DNA of 64,000 nt from Antedon mediterranea (lineage: Eukaryota; Echinodermata; Crinoidea; Comatulida; Antedonidae): the NCBI RefSeq assembly GCF_964355755.1, contig NC_092678.1, positions 7,660,922 to 7,724,921 of the forward strand, written 5' to 3'. Numbering within the stretch: position 1 is the first letter of the stretch; the number at the start of each line of letters is the position of its first letter. Under the pieces are notes generated by a model. That model made no database searches. It had not been told where the DNA came from and worked only from the letters and a program-made list of their open reading frames with translations. Made by a program: the position numbers and the translations under genes. Below are positions 13,488 to 36,500 of the stretch, piece after piece.

Positions 13488-16400
13488 GGGATTTACGTTA
13501 GAAACAGAATAAAGTCAATGAAAGATGGAAGATAATTAATGTCAGAGAACAGAATGAAGTCAGTGAGAGACTGGAAGAGAATTCACGTCAGAAAACAAAA
13601 TGAAGTCAATGATAGACTGGAAGAGAATTCACGTCAGAACACAGAATGAAGTCAGCGAGAGATTAGAAGAGAATTCACGTCAGAACACAGAATGCAGTCA
13701 GTGAGCGACTGGAATAGAATTCACGGCTGAACACTGAATGAAGTGAGAGACTGGAAGAGAATTCACGTCTGAACACTGAAAGAAGTGAGAGACTGGAAGA
13801 GAATTCACGTCTGAACACTGAATGAAGTGAGAGACTGGAAGAGAATTCACGTCTGAACACTAAATGAAGTGAGAAACTGGAAGAGAATTACGTCTGAACA
13901 CTGAATGAAGTGAGAGCCTGGAAGAGAATTCACGTCTGAACACTAAATGAAGTGAGAGACTGAAAGAGAATTCACGTCAGAACACAGTATAGTCAGTGAG
14001 AGACTAGAAGAGAATTCACGTCTGAACACAGAATGAAGTCAGTGAGACTTGAAGAGAATCACGTCTGAACACTGAATGAAGTCAGTGAGAAACTAGAAGA
14101 GAATTCACGTCAGAACACAAAATAAAGTTAGTGAGACTAGAAGACAATTCACGTCTGAACACAGAATGAAGTCAGTGAGAGACTAGAAGAGAATTCACGT
14201 CTGAACACAGAATGAAGTCAGTGAAAGACTACAAGAGAATTCACTTCAGAACACAGTATAGTCAGTGAGAGACTAGAAGAGAATTCACGTCAGAACACAG
14301 TATAGTCAGTGAGAAACTAGAAGAGAATTCACGTCAGAACACAGGATGAAGTCAGTGATAGAATAGAAGAGAATTCACGTCTGACCACAGTATAGTCAGC
14401 GAGAGACTAGAAGAGAATTCACGTCAGAACACAGAATGAAGTCAGTGATAGAATAGAAGATAATTCACGTCAGAACACAGTATAATTAGTGAAAGACTAG
14501 AAGAGAATTTACGTCAGAACACAGAATGAAGTGAGAGACTGTAAGAGAATTCACGTCTAAACACAGAATGAAGTAAGAGACTGGAAAAGAATTCACGTCA
14601 ACACAGAATGAAGTCAGTGATAGAATAGAAGAAAATTCACGTCAGAGCACAGTATAGTCAGTGAGAGACTAGAAGAGAATTTACGTCTGAACACAGAATG
14701 AAGTCAGTGAGAGACTAGAAGAGAATTCACGTCAGAACACAGAATGAAGTCAGTGAGATACTAGAAGAGAACTTGCGTCAGAACACAGTATAGTTAGTGA
14801 GAGACTAGAAGAGAATTCACGTCAGAACACACAATGAAGTGAGAGACTGGAAGAGAATTCACGTCTGAACACAGAATGAAGTGAGAGACTGGAAGAGAAT
14901 TCACGTATGAACACAGAATGAAGTCAGTGAGAGACTAGAAGAGAATTCACGTCTGAACAGAGAATGAAGTCAGTGAGAGACTAGAAGAGAATTCACGTCT
15001 GAACAGAGAATGAAGTCAGTGAGACTAGAAGAGAATTCACTTCAGAACACAGTATAGTTAGTGAGAGACTAGAAGAGAATTCACGTCAGAACACACAATG
15101 AAGTGAAAGACTGGATGAGAATTCACGTCTGAACACAGAATGAAGTGAGAGACTGGAAGAGAATTCACGTATGAACACAGAATGAAGTCAGTGAGAGACT
15201 AGAAGAGAATTCACGTCTGAACAGAGAATGAAGTCAGTGAGAGACTAAAAGAGAATTCACGTCTGAACAGAGAATGAAGTCAGTGAGACTAGAAGAGAAT
15301 TCACGTCAGAACACAGAACGAAGTCAGTGATAGAATAGAAGAGAATTCACGTCAGAACACACAATGAAGTGAGAGACTGGAAGAGAATTCACGTCTGAAC
15401 ACAGAATGAAGTGAGAGACTGGAAGAGAATTCACGTCTGAACACTGAATGAAGTCAGAGATTGGAAGATCATTCAGTGATGAATGAAGTCGGTGAGAGAC
15501 TAGAAGAGAATTCACGTCAGAACACAAATGAAGTCAGTGAGACTAGAAGAGAATTCACGTCTGAACACAGAATGAAGTCAATGAGAGACTGGAGGAGAAT
15601 TCACGTCAACATAGAATGAAGTCAGTGAGAGACTAGAAGCGAATTCACGTCTGAACACAGAATGAAGTCAGTGAGAGACTAGAAGAGAATTCACTTCAGA
15701 ACACAGTATAGTCAGTGAGAGACTAGAAGAGAATTCACGTCAGAACACAGTATAGTCAGTGAGAGACTAGAAGAGAATTCACGACAGAACACAGGATGAA
15801 GTCAGTGATAGAATAGAAGAGAATTCACGTCTGACCACAGTATAGTTAGGGAGAGACTAGAAGAGAATTCACGTCAGAACACAGAATGAAGTCAATGAGA
15901 GACTAGAAGAGAATTCACGTCAGAACACACAATGAAGTGAGAGACTGTAAGAGAATTCACGTCTGAACACAGAATGAAGTGAGAGACTGGAAAAGAATTC
16001 ACGTCAACATAGAATGAAGTCATTGATAGAATAGAAGAGAATTCACGTCAGAACATAGTATAGTCAGTGAGAGACTATAGAAGAGAATTTACGTCCGAAC
16101 ACAGAATGAAGTCAGTGAGTTACTAGAAGAGAACTCACGTCAGAACACAGAATGAAGTCAGTGATAGAATAGAAGAGAATTCACGTCAGAACACAGTATA
16201 GTTAGTGAGAGACTAGAAGAGAATTCACGTCAGAACACACAATGAAGTGAGAGACTGGAAGATAATTCACGTCTGAACACAGGATGAAGTGAGAGACTGG
16301 AAGTGAATTCACGTCTGAACACAGTATAGTCAGTGAGCGATTAGAAGAGAATTCACGTCTGAACACAGAATGAAATCAGTGATAGAACAGAAGAGAATTC

Positions 16401-16675
16401 ACGTCTGAACACAGTATAGTCAGTGAGAGACTAGAGAGAGAATTTAGGTCTGAACACAGAATGAAGTCAATGAGAGACTGGAGGAGAATTCACGTCAACA
16501 CAGAATGAAGTCAGTGAGAGACTAGAAGAGAATTCACGTCAGAACACAGTATAGTTAGTGAGAGCCTGGAAGAGAATTCATGTCAGAACACAGAATGAAA
16601 TCAGTGAGAGACTAGAAGAGAATTCACGTCCGAACACTAAACTAAGTCAGTGAGACTAGAAGAGCATTCACGTTC
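13488..16675. repeat. 46-bp satellite array
   Basis: About 70 tandem units of 42-46 bp with consensus GAATTCACGTCTGAACACAG then AATGAAGTCAGTGAGAGACT and AGAAGA. Short units lack CAGT and are 42 bp long. A variant marker, CAGAACACACAATG, recurs at 14823, 15087 and 15353, giving a ~265-bp higher-order period in part of the array. Peptides in any frame simply follow the 14-codon period of the 42-bp form, so no protein is called. Confidence 0.93.
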
Positions 16676-17318
16676 ATTCAGAGATTACTGCAGAAAGGAA
16701 TCCACCCAACCCACCTTATACTTATGCATTTCATGCTTTGCAGGTGGTCATTCCAATACTATTATTCAATATTGATTGGTTTTAAAGATACAGAATTGTA
16801 GTAGTAAGAGTTTATACAACAACATATCTTAATCTCTCAACGAATATGAAACAAGTATTTGTCTGAAATGTTTGTTTCTAATCTTATTTTTTTATTTATC
16901 CATCTATTCAGGGAAGAGTAAAATTACAATTACAGTAATTACTCTTCTCTTATTTATTCTTCATTCCTTTTTGCTTCTGTTCACAATTTCAGTCAATGAT
17001 TAAACATCTAAAAAAATACGACATAATGTTTTTCATAATTGTATAATTATAAATACAGATAGTATAGCTACAATGTCAGTTATTTGCTATGTTGACTGAA
17101 GATGCAAATCATTACCCTTTATCTTAAAGTAATATTTAATTTATTTTGGACACACTGAATATTAGAAATTACTCTCATTAATTTTTTTATTACTACAGTA
17201 AATTATTCTATTAATAGAATTAACAATAACTTATTTCTGTGCACAATCTGAGTACGTATTCGTATTGTTATAAATTTTATTGGAATACCATGCATCATAT
17301 ATTATATTATAATTTACC

Positions 17319-17985
17319 TCCGCCAAGGAGGTATATGTAATCGGTAGCGTGTGTTTGTTTGTTTGTTTGTTAGCAGGATTACTCAAAAAGTAATCACAAG
17401 ATCTTTACCAAAATGAATAGACAGATAGATATGTGGTCAAGGACCATTCCATTACATTTTGGGACCATTTGGGACCACAGTCCCAATTCTGGACCACTTT
17501 TTAGTATACTTTTTCAGACCTGCTAGTGTTAAAAGATAGGACAGAATTTTTCAAAAGCCGGCGAGCAGTCTTAAAGTAACAAGTAAACTGAAATTGCATT
17601 TTCTCGAGAACTACTTGTCCAAAAAACTTCATTTTTTAACAAGAGGCAAGAGTTATAATTTGTGATTTGTAATTTTAAAACATAATTTGATTTAATGTGC
17701 ACGTTTTTTGATGCGAGTAGTTTAAAAAACCTATTTCTTTTCAAATTCACTCGTTTGATTTTCGCGTTGCTGTTCTGTTGTTAGTCAACTGAAGCTATTG
17801 TTAATTGAAAGGCTTGTTACATAACCATTACACCAAACTCGCATACACATGCTTGTAATGAAATTAGCCTAATCAAAAACAGCATTAAGACTAAAAAAAT
17901 ATATTTTTTTTTTACCGGAGAAATCTTATGTAGGAGAATTTTACAGTAGGCGGAGGTATGCACTCTCGGAGTGGCTTTCTAGTTA
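17319..17985 (+). mobile_element. Non-autonomous element with CCTCCGCC...GGCGGAGG-type ends
   Basis: Starts TTACCTCCGCCAAGGAGGTA with a GTTTGTTT run, contains GGGACCACAGTCCCAATTCT, and ends GGAGTGGCTTTCTAGTTAT. A second inverted partial copy is at 9131-9529. It is non-coding and lies between the satellite and gene A. The flank 16676-17318 and 17986-18850 shows no gene. Confidence 0.5.
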
Positions 17986-18850
17986 TTATATTTATTATTC
18001 TATTCAAAAATTATTTCTTTTGCAGTATTATAGAAAATTATATTATTTATAGCTAGCTTACCATGTGTAATCAGTTGTTTTTTTTTAGCTGCCTGATTTT
18101 TTTGCCCAGTATTATACCAAATATCAATTATTAATTATTTACCTTGATTACCCTGTATAAACTAATTTATATTTACTACTGATTATTGCAAACATTAATG
18201 TATTTGTTCTGTTTCACGAAGTGGAAGAACGTGTTCTTCTATTTCTTTTACGTTGCTTTTCATTCATTTACCAAATCAGCACTGTGGTTTCGGTTCCATG
18301 TAACAGAAAAGGTGTTACTCTTTATCCTGTATAAGCCTTTTTCTTTTAATCATTTGTTGCATGAACTGAGCATTATACATTTTATTTAGTAGAACCGCTC
18401 TGCATTATACTGAATAATATACTATAATTCTTATTGGCTTAAATCTGTAGTTTATTATCAATTTATCTAATTGCATGAAAAATGCCAACTTAAATATAAT
18501 ATTGCTTTCTGTGTACTGTAGTGGATATTTTCAATAATTTACAATTTAAATGCTTGGAGATGTCTCAGATAACTAGAAATTTAAACTTAGGTGCTTTACT
18601 GTTTTAACAGTATAGAGAACATGTGGGTATGTACATTAATCTCAACAAATTACACTCAACTATGTGACATTATGTGAAAACTTGAACAGTGATGGGTCAT
18701 ATACTAAACACCATACGCCATACATAATACATGTAGTACCACATGTGCCTAGGTTACAAACCCTAACATACCATGCATGGTTCGTTATGTATAGTGTGTT
18801 TGTGATGTATAGATGTGACATGTGGTGGTATGGGTTTAGTAGAACCACCA

Positions 18851-18990
18851 CTGGTATGATGGATGAACAAAGACAACACAATTCACTACCAAATACACAT
18901 CACACTATGACTTCGTAAACGGTCTGTCCAGGTGTTCCCTGCAAGCGTATACCTTAAAGACAAAGTGTAAACCAATAAAATAGAAAGTAT
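18851..18990 (+). repeat. Duplicated block downstream of gene A
   Basis: Matches 30704-30835: AATTCACTACCAAATAC, ACTTCGTAAA, GTCCAGGTGTT and CCTTAAAGACAAA in order. One copy follows the 3' end of gene A and the other the 3' end of gene B, so it was probably duplicated with the gene unit. Confidence 0.6.
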
Positions 18991-19293
18991 ATCAAACTTG
19001 AATCAGGTCGTGTAAAGGGCAAAGATACTTGATGCAAATTTTGAGAAATTATCAGATTATAAGTACTGTAGTCAAAGGTACTGTACTATTTTTAACTTGA
19101 ACATTTTGTATACAGGCTAATTCATAAAGGCCCATACTGCCAACCGAAACCCTCCCCCTCCCCTTCCACATTTCTTCTGAAAGTTCCTAACTTGAGCTAT
19201 TACCAAACTGGTTTAAGTATAGAACAGCTGGTATCAACATTTAAAACATCATAGATACTTAACTTTTATTAGTTGTGGCTACCTTTTTAGTTT

Positions 19294-29391
<10,098 letters not shown>

Positions 29392-30703
29392 TGTCTTCTT
29401 TCCAACAAACATAAACTTGAGAGCATGAAACTTTCACTGTTACTGTACAGTTGTGTACTCAGGGAGTTGTTGAATTAAAAATTATTTCCTGGTACTTTAA
29501 ATTTCTGGTCTCTTTGTTCTGAAATAAAAAGAATTTCTTCCGTTTTATGTTGTGCCAAGGCTATCACACCAAACAAACAACCTGTCACACCCTTTCATTA
29601 CATATAGGCCTACAATACATTTATTCAGCTATCACGCTTGGTAAAACCATGGAGGAATTGGGCTAAATTTACCACATGCATATACAGTACTTGGTTGTAC
29701 AACAAAATATGCGCACCACTGGTTGTATACAGGGCTTAGCTAGAGTTAATCTATCAAACCAGTTCTATTATGTAACAGACTTTGTCATCTAAAACAAGAC
29801 AGGCAAGCAAATCAGTCAAGAAAATCATGCCTTTAGTATAAATAATGTCTAAAAAATAAATGATTTTCTCTATCACAAGCACAAAATTATACCAATGCAA
29901 TGAAGTGATGCATCAAACAAAAATAAATAATAAAATTTAAAAAAAAACAAAAACATTTAAAACTAAATTGCTGTTTTATTTTAAAAAAGAAGAACATTAT
30001 AAATTCTAAATTATTCCTACAAATAGCTTACATTTGAATAACTAAATTGCTATGTAGCCCGAATAAAAATGCAATCATAATCATAAAAATATACTGTATA
30101 TATTGTTTTTATGTTTTTGCACAGATAGAGTATTGAAATTACATTATATTTAGCTGGGTTACCATTCATTGGCTTATACACTGCACCTGCTATAATCTTG
30201 ACTTATTTTTATATATCATAAACTGAGTACAGTACTTAATGGTTGATTCAACCCATATCAAGGGGACAATATTTTTTGTCCATCACAAAATCAAACAAAA
30301 AAGACTAGATAATTATATTCATTTATATCTATACAAAAATGGATATCATAATAATGTTGGCTGGTAAGTTTTCTTGAGTCCAGTTCATTGTTCATTTTGG
30401 TAAGTTTTTTCCAAACCCAATCTTTTTGGGTCCTGTAGGTGTCCCCAGTGGTTCTACTGTATTAACTATTGTTTTAACATGAAGAAATATTGTAAAATGT
30501 ATAATGTATCAAAATCTAGTAGGATATTAACTCGATATCTCCAAATCAGCCCATTGTATTCACAGAATCCAGAATATTTGGTTACTGTTTTTAAAAACCC
30601 CCCGAATTGTTAATTTAGAATCATTATATAACCATAGACTTATTTTGATATCTTTAGTTTAGTTTCATTCTGCTATAAGAAAACTCAGACCAGACTACTG
30701 CAT

Positions 30704-30835
30704 GATGGACGGAGAAGATCAACAATCAATTCACTACCAAATACGCATCACACTACTGTATGACTTCGTAAATTGTGTGTCCAGGTGTTTCCTGCAAATG
30801 CCCACCTTAAAGACAAAATGCACATCAACATAATA
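30704..30835 (+). repeat. Duplicated block downstream of gene B
   Basis: Partner of 18851-18990, with the same ordered segments. It lies 1.4 kb past the gene B stop codon. The remaining A-B gap, 29392-32243, has no exon that I can support. Confidence 0.6.
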
Positions 30836-31010
30836 TAGTCTGGTTTACGCATGCGCGATCACATCCCATGTAATTCCCACTATCAAGCAGAGGACAGTGT
30901 AGAATCACAAACTTCAACTTACAGGTAAGTCTCGTTTAATTGTTTAAATATATGGAATTACAGTGTTTGTGAAATTTATGTATATTGATCTTTAACAGAT
31001 TTTTTGACAT

Positions 31011-31136
31011 TTTTAGTCGCGTGGAAGCGACTAAAAATAGTTCACTATGTCGGTCGGTCGGTCTGTCTGTCTGTCTGTCGGTCTGTCTGTCGGTCTGTCT
31101 GTCGGTCTGTCTGTCTGTCTGTCGGTCCGGTATCAC
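31011..31136 (+). repeat. Hairpin plus TGTC/CGGT microsatellite, copy 1
   Basis: An 11-bp inverted repeat, TTTTTAGTCGC/GCGACTAAAAA, precedes AGTTCACTATGTCGGTCGG, a GTCTGTCTGTCG run and GGTCCGGTATCACTATGC. The start and end of the block are repeated at 31709-31790. Confidence 0.75.
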
Positions 31137-31708
31137 TATGCGTTTTATCGCTTTCTCACTTTATCTTGATATCAGTTTAATCTAGCTAGGTCAATTTTTC
31201 ACAGTATATTCCGTATGGCCAGGAATCAATGTGGTTATGTTTTCACGGTGCGCATTAAAAAATTACGCGGTCTACGCACGATTTAACGAAATCACGTTTG
31301 TAATCATATCTTCACAACCATGAATCACAATTAAATAAAATTTGGTACTCATAAATTTCAGGGCATAAATCATCATATGGCAATACAATTATGTGCGTAG
31401 TGCATGTAACGCATGCGTACGCGCGCTTAACATTTTCAAAATTTATTTTCGATGAAATAAGAGTACATTTCAGGCAATTTTAAGCGTTTACAAAATTGCC
31501 ATGAGTGCGCATATTTTTGCGCGCGCACTGCGCGTTAAATGTTATTGCGCACTCTTTTTGCCGGATTTCTGTTTTCTTGAGTTACTTTTCAACTCGAAAT
31601 TACGTTATACGAGCACGTCGAAAGTGACAGGCTACGCACGTGTAAATTTAAAAAAAATAAATGTTTTTAAACATTTCAACATTTTTAAACATGTTCAGTA
31701 ATTTCGGT

Positions 31709-31790
31709 CAGTATAGTTCACTATGTCGGTCGGTCGGTCTCTCTGTCTGTCTGTCTGTCGGTCTGTCTGTCGGTCCGGTATCACTATGCA
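31709..31790 (+). repeat. TGTC/CGGT microsatellite, copy 2
   Basis: Second copy of the unit at 31011-31136, without the leading hairpin: AGTTCACTATGTCGGTCGG, a shorter CTGT run, and GGTCCGGTATCACTATGC. Confidence 0.75.
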
Positions 31791-32243
31791 TTGTAGCACG
31801 CGAATTAATGGCTGTTGGCCTTGTTTAAATTGGTACAGGTGGAAACATTATAGTTGTTTAAGCTTTCACTGTACTATCATGAATAGGCCTAGTGTTTAGC
31901 TATCCCTAAAATGCACTGACTGGTTTATTACTGCTTTCAACAATGTTGTCAGGTAGGGCAGAATTGCTACATCTGAATTTTGCCATGTAACACTTAGTAT
32001 TTGAGCCACAATTTTTAGGCTTGTTAATAGCCCCCGCCTAAATCTGCTCCTGATAACACAGCTATGCTGCTATGTAAGTGATTTTAGTTTGTGTAAGCTT
32101 AGCTAGCCATTGTAGCTTAACTGAAATCTTGTTGTGCTGTTTGTTTTGGAGGGTTGATAGCAGCTACATTGCATGATGCTTAGTATATAGCTATACGCTA
32201 TAATGCGGCTAGTATGTAGTACTGATGGTTAACATTTAAGTTT

Positions 32244-33268
32244 TTAATAAATATGGTTCATACCAGTATTATGTTGTAAGTCTTGCAGCACTGTAGCATC
32301 ATCAGTAATGCCAGTAGATGTCATGTAGCTTTCAAATCCTGCATTATCACGTCCTGTTGGTATGTTAATATCTTCATAATTACCTATGTTCATCTTTGTT
32401 GAAATATCCAATGTTTGGTTCTTTTGAGAATGATAAATCCTACCAAAAGAAATTTTTATTTTAAGGTACTCTGAAAAATGTTGATGGCACAAAAGAACGA
32501 TAATATTAATATCAGTAGAACTTTGTGATATCTTGAGGTTATGGAAATGAGGAGCAGTTTTTGTAATCTAATTTTCTTATTAAAATAGTAGTGCTACTAT
32601 ATAGTATTGGAAAATGTTGATTTCAATCTACACATTATAAAATTGGTTTTTCCAACATTAATTTTTGAAGTTTAAAAAACAGATAATATAGATATAGGAT
32701 AACAGATAATGAATTAATGTTTAATCTAGTCTAACGTAACCATATACTGTAGTATACACAAAACCCAAGGCTTTTGAAAAACAAAGCATTACCAAATTCT
32801 GACCCAAGTTTTATTTGAAAAAGTGTTATCTAAAGTCTATTGTCTATTTTAAGTTGTTAGTATTCTTTTATGTGAACCACCAGCAGGCATTTCGATTTTT
32901 TGTCTGTAACTTGATTCCAGCTCAAGTATACAAATATGGGCCGACATCTTCCTCAATTTACCAATAATAAGCAGAATCGCCATTTAGAACCTAGACTATG
33001 TTTGAATGTGTACGTGTACCCCACTATCATTTATTTATAGAAAGATTACAAAGATACCACTAGTATAATTGTTATTTAGTATCATAGACAGTTTACTCAG
33101 TATGGATGGTAACCAGTAAAGGCCTGAGTGATAGTAAGTATTTTAAGGAAATAAGTGGATATGTATGAAGTACAAAACCAAACCTGAACAAAGCTGCAGA
33201 CATCACCATTATAATGGTAGCAAAAGTTACTAAAAGTGCTATCAGATAAACAGGTACAGATGGACTGC
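32244..33268 (-). CDS. Gene B exons 14-15: transmembrane segment and cytoplasmic tail
   Basis: Exon 33184-33268 encodes VPVYLIALLVTFATIIMVM. The terminal exon 32244-32439 encodes a 65-aa tail with GNYEDINIP (YxxPhi type), GFESYMTSTGITDDATVLQD and a NTGMNHIY end. Compared with gene A, substitutions cluster in the membrane-proximal part, while the distal 30 residues hardly change. Confidence 0.85.
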
Positions 33269-33542
33269 CTTCAAATGTAAATAAAAAAGGAAAATATCCA
33301 CAGTAAATCAAAATTGATTAATTTTTTTAAATATCTACAGTAGATATTCTATGATTGGTAGAGAATTTAAAATGGTATTTCATCTGTGCTTTCTTCAACC
33401 CCAACAGGGCTTTTGACCTTGGACACTGGTCCCTAGGCCAGCTAGGTTTAATAAGATCTACACACCACTTCATTAACTTCCACCATAATATCATTTACTG
33501 TTACATCAGTATGAATGATACAAACAACTTCAAAATTGTCTA

Positions 33543-33578
<36 letters not shown>

Positions 33579-36500
33579 TTCACTTTTAGTTTATCAAAAG
33601 GTTTTTAAACAAAACTGACTTACTATCAACAATCTGTACAGTAAATGTACAGCTTCCTGTATTACCAACAGTGTCCATAACAGAACAGGTGACATCAGTT
33701 GAACCAATATTAAATGATGAACCAGAAATTGGAGTACAATTAGCTGACAGACACGTATCAACATTGTCAGTGACAGAAGGTTTATTCCATGTTACTTGAT
33801 TCCGATCAGTGTCAGAATATTCTTCAATATTTTCTGGGCAGATCACAATGGGGGCATAAAAGTCTACAAGAAAAACAGTAGTTTCAAGAAATTGTTTTTT
33901 AAATACAGTAAACAAATATAGAAATATGTAAAAACATTTAATATTAGTTTTAGAAACATTATTTTATTTAACAAAACAAAGTGAAACTTCAAAATAACAA
34001 TCATTATAAAAAAAATGTGTGGAAAATGTAAGTATAGCAATCAATTATAAATGATATTACCATCAACAGTAACTTTAAATACACAGATTCCTATATAACC
34101 AGCAGTATCCTTAGAAAAACAAGTGACATCAGTTGAACCAACTTTCCATGATGAACCAGAAGGTGGATTACAAGTTGCATTCAGATCAGTATCAACATTG
34201 TCAGTAACTAAGGGACTATTCCATGTTATTATGGTTTGGTTAGTGACATTTTTTTTAATGTTTCCTGGGCAAGTCACAATGGGTGCATCAAGATCTATAA
34301 GAAATATTATATTATATACTATTATAAAAAATAAATTAGAAACACTAGTTCTATATTTTGAAACTTTCTGAAATGTAAATTTACTTTTAATAAACAAATA
34401 TTGACAGGATTGTTAATTCTTACTTCACGGGAAACAATACTAAAAATTACAACATATATAAAATAAAATCTATACCATTTGGCCAAAATTGCAGCTTGGG
34501 ACATATTATATGCAAATGCAAACCCATTTAAATTTGTTCAAATTAGTTTCAACCATTCATGTTGAAGTATTTTTTAATTACGGACTGTACCCTTTATGAA
34601 AGTGAATTTTATACTTTTCGAGTTATGTCTAGCTCTTCAAGGGGAGCAAGTGAAAAATGTGAATTTTGAAATTTTCAAAATGGCATGAAATGTGCAGAAA
34701 GTTTAAATGATTTTTCGCATTTTTAATGGTTTAAATTTTTATTTTACATACTCGCATTATTTTGTGTGCAAAACGCCGTTTTTACTTTATAGAAAGTTGA
34801 CCCTTGATATGAATTTATTAAGTTTCAGTTTTTAAATTATAATAAATCATATAATTTTATAAAATATAATCTAAAATTGCACATCTATACTTAGAAGTAA
34901 ATCTTCTGACAATGTTCTGTTTACTAAAATTAGAGATACACTGCCAACAAAAATTGTGAAAAGAATGAAGAATAGCGAAAAAACAATCCTAACAATCACA
35001 AGTTAATTATAACCAATAACATACAATACGACAAAGAGATGTAAAATTCTGGACAGGGGCAGCCTAAGAAAAATACATTGCTTAATTTCAAAAGAGTCAT
35101 GCTACCCGAAACATCTTTGCAATGTTTGTATTTCTTTGATTTCTAGACAGATGCTTTAATTGAAAAAAATATATTACCATTATTAATAACGACTGAAAAT
35201 ATACAGCTTTCTGTATTACCAGCGGTATCCATAGCAGAACAAATAACAGCAGTTGAACCAATATTAAATGATGAACCAGAAGGTGGAGTACAAGTAGCTG
35301 ACAGACCAGTATCAACATTGTCAGTGACTGAGGGGTCATCCCAGGTCACTGTATGTTGGTCTGTGACTGAATTTTCTTTAATGTTTTTTGGGCAGGTCAC
35401 AATAGGAGCTTCAATATCTACAAGAAATAATTCAGATTTACAAATACAAATTAAATCAACAAATTACAGAAACACAACACGATATTGCATGACTACTTTG
35501 ACTTTTGTCTTTGTTAGACATTAGTTATACAATTTTTTAGAATAAATATCCTGGTCGCAAATTCAAATCTAGTTAAAAGTTGTTACTACTAATCACATAT
35601 TTTAAACAAGACAAGATAATATATTTACCATTATTAATAGTAACTGTAAAAACACAGCTTCCTGTATTTCCAGTGGTATCCATAGCAGAACAAGTAACAT
35701 CAGTTGAACCAATATAAAATGATGAACCAGAAGGTGGAGTACAGGTAGCTGACAGACCAGTATCAACATTGTCAGTGACTGAGGGGTCATCCCATGTTAC
35801 TGTATCTTTGACTGTGTTTGAATCTTTTTCAATGTTTTCTGGGCAGGTCACAATGGGAGCTTCAATGTCTACAAAAGATGGTTTAACAATACAAATAAAA
35901 TAGTGTAGTACGTGCTTTAAAAAAATAGTTATTCAATAAGCGCCTTAAAAGCCTGCCATATACAAATTGCACATTTTGTTTAATAAACTTTGCTAGTGGG
36001 TTAAACCATAGTGTTCCCAATAAAACAATGTTTATTTTATTCTGCTGAAATATAAATTATAATTTAGTCAAGATTGCAATTAGCTTTTTAATTTTACAGA
36101 TCACAGACTGTTCCATCTACTGAGAGGGGTGTTCAATGAATTGACTTTTTTTTATAGTCATATCTCACTCTTTGAGGAGAATAGTCTATATTATTGATTT
36201 GTCCAGGTAAGCTAGGCACACAACAGGCTATATTTGCCAAAACTAAAATAGATTAGTTTTTGACAGATTAATCTACAGGAATTAAATGAAAACCCATTAG
36301 GCCAACCTAATTTTGACAAATGAATACAGACAAGCTGACTGGAAGATTTATAAAGCAAATTAATGTAAATAGATGAAAATCAAAAAGTGACATAAACTTA
36401 CTGATAACAATAACTTTTAAAACACAGCTTCCTTTATAACGAGCAGTATCCATAGCAGAACAGGTGACATCAGTTGAACCAGCATTAAATGATGAACCAG

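Noticed and set aside
13675-15527. Minus-strand ORFs with FRREFSSSLSL-type repeats
   Set aside because: Products of 42-bp satellite units. Frame is lost wherever a 46-bp unit occurs, and no start or splice context supports a gene.
13488-16675. Possible CRISPR-like array
   Set aside because: There are no unique spacers between conserved repeats; units are contiguous tandem copies in an animal genome.
18660-18918. Overlapping ORFs on both strands
   Set aside because: Low-complexity ACATA/TATGT-rich sequence. No domain, and it lies beyond the gene A tail exon in a non-coding flank.
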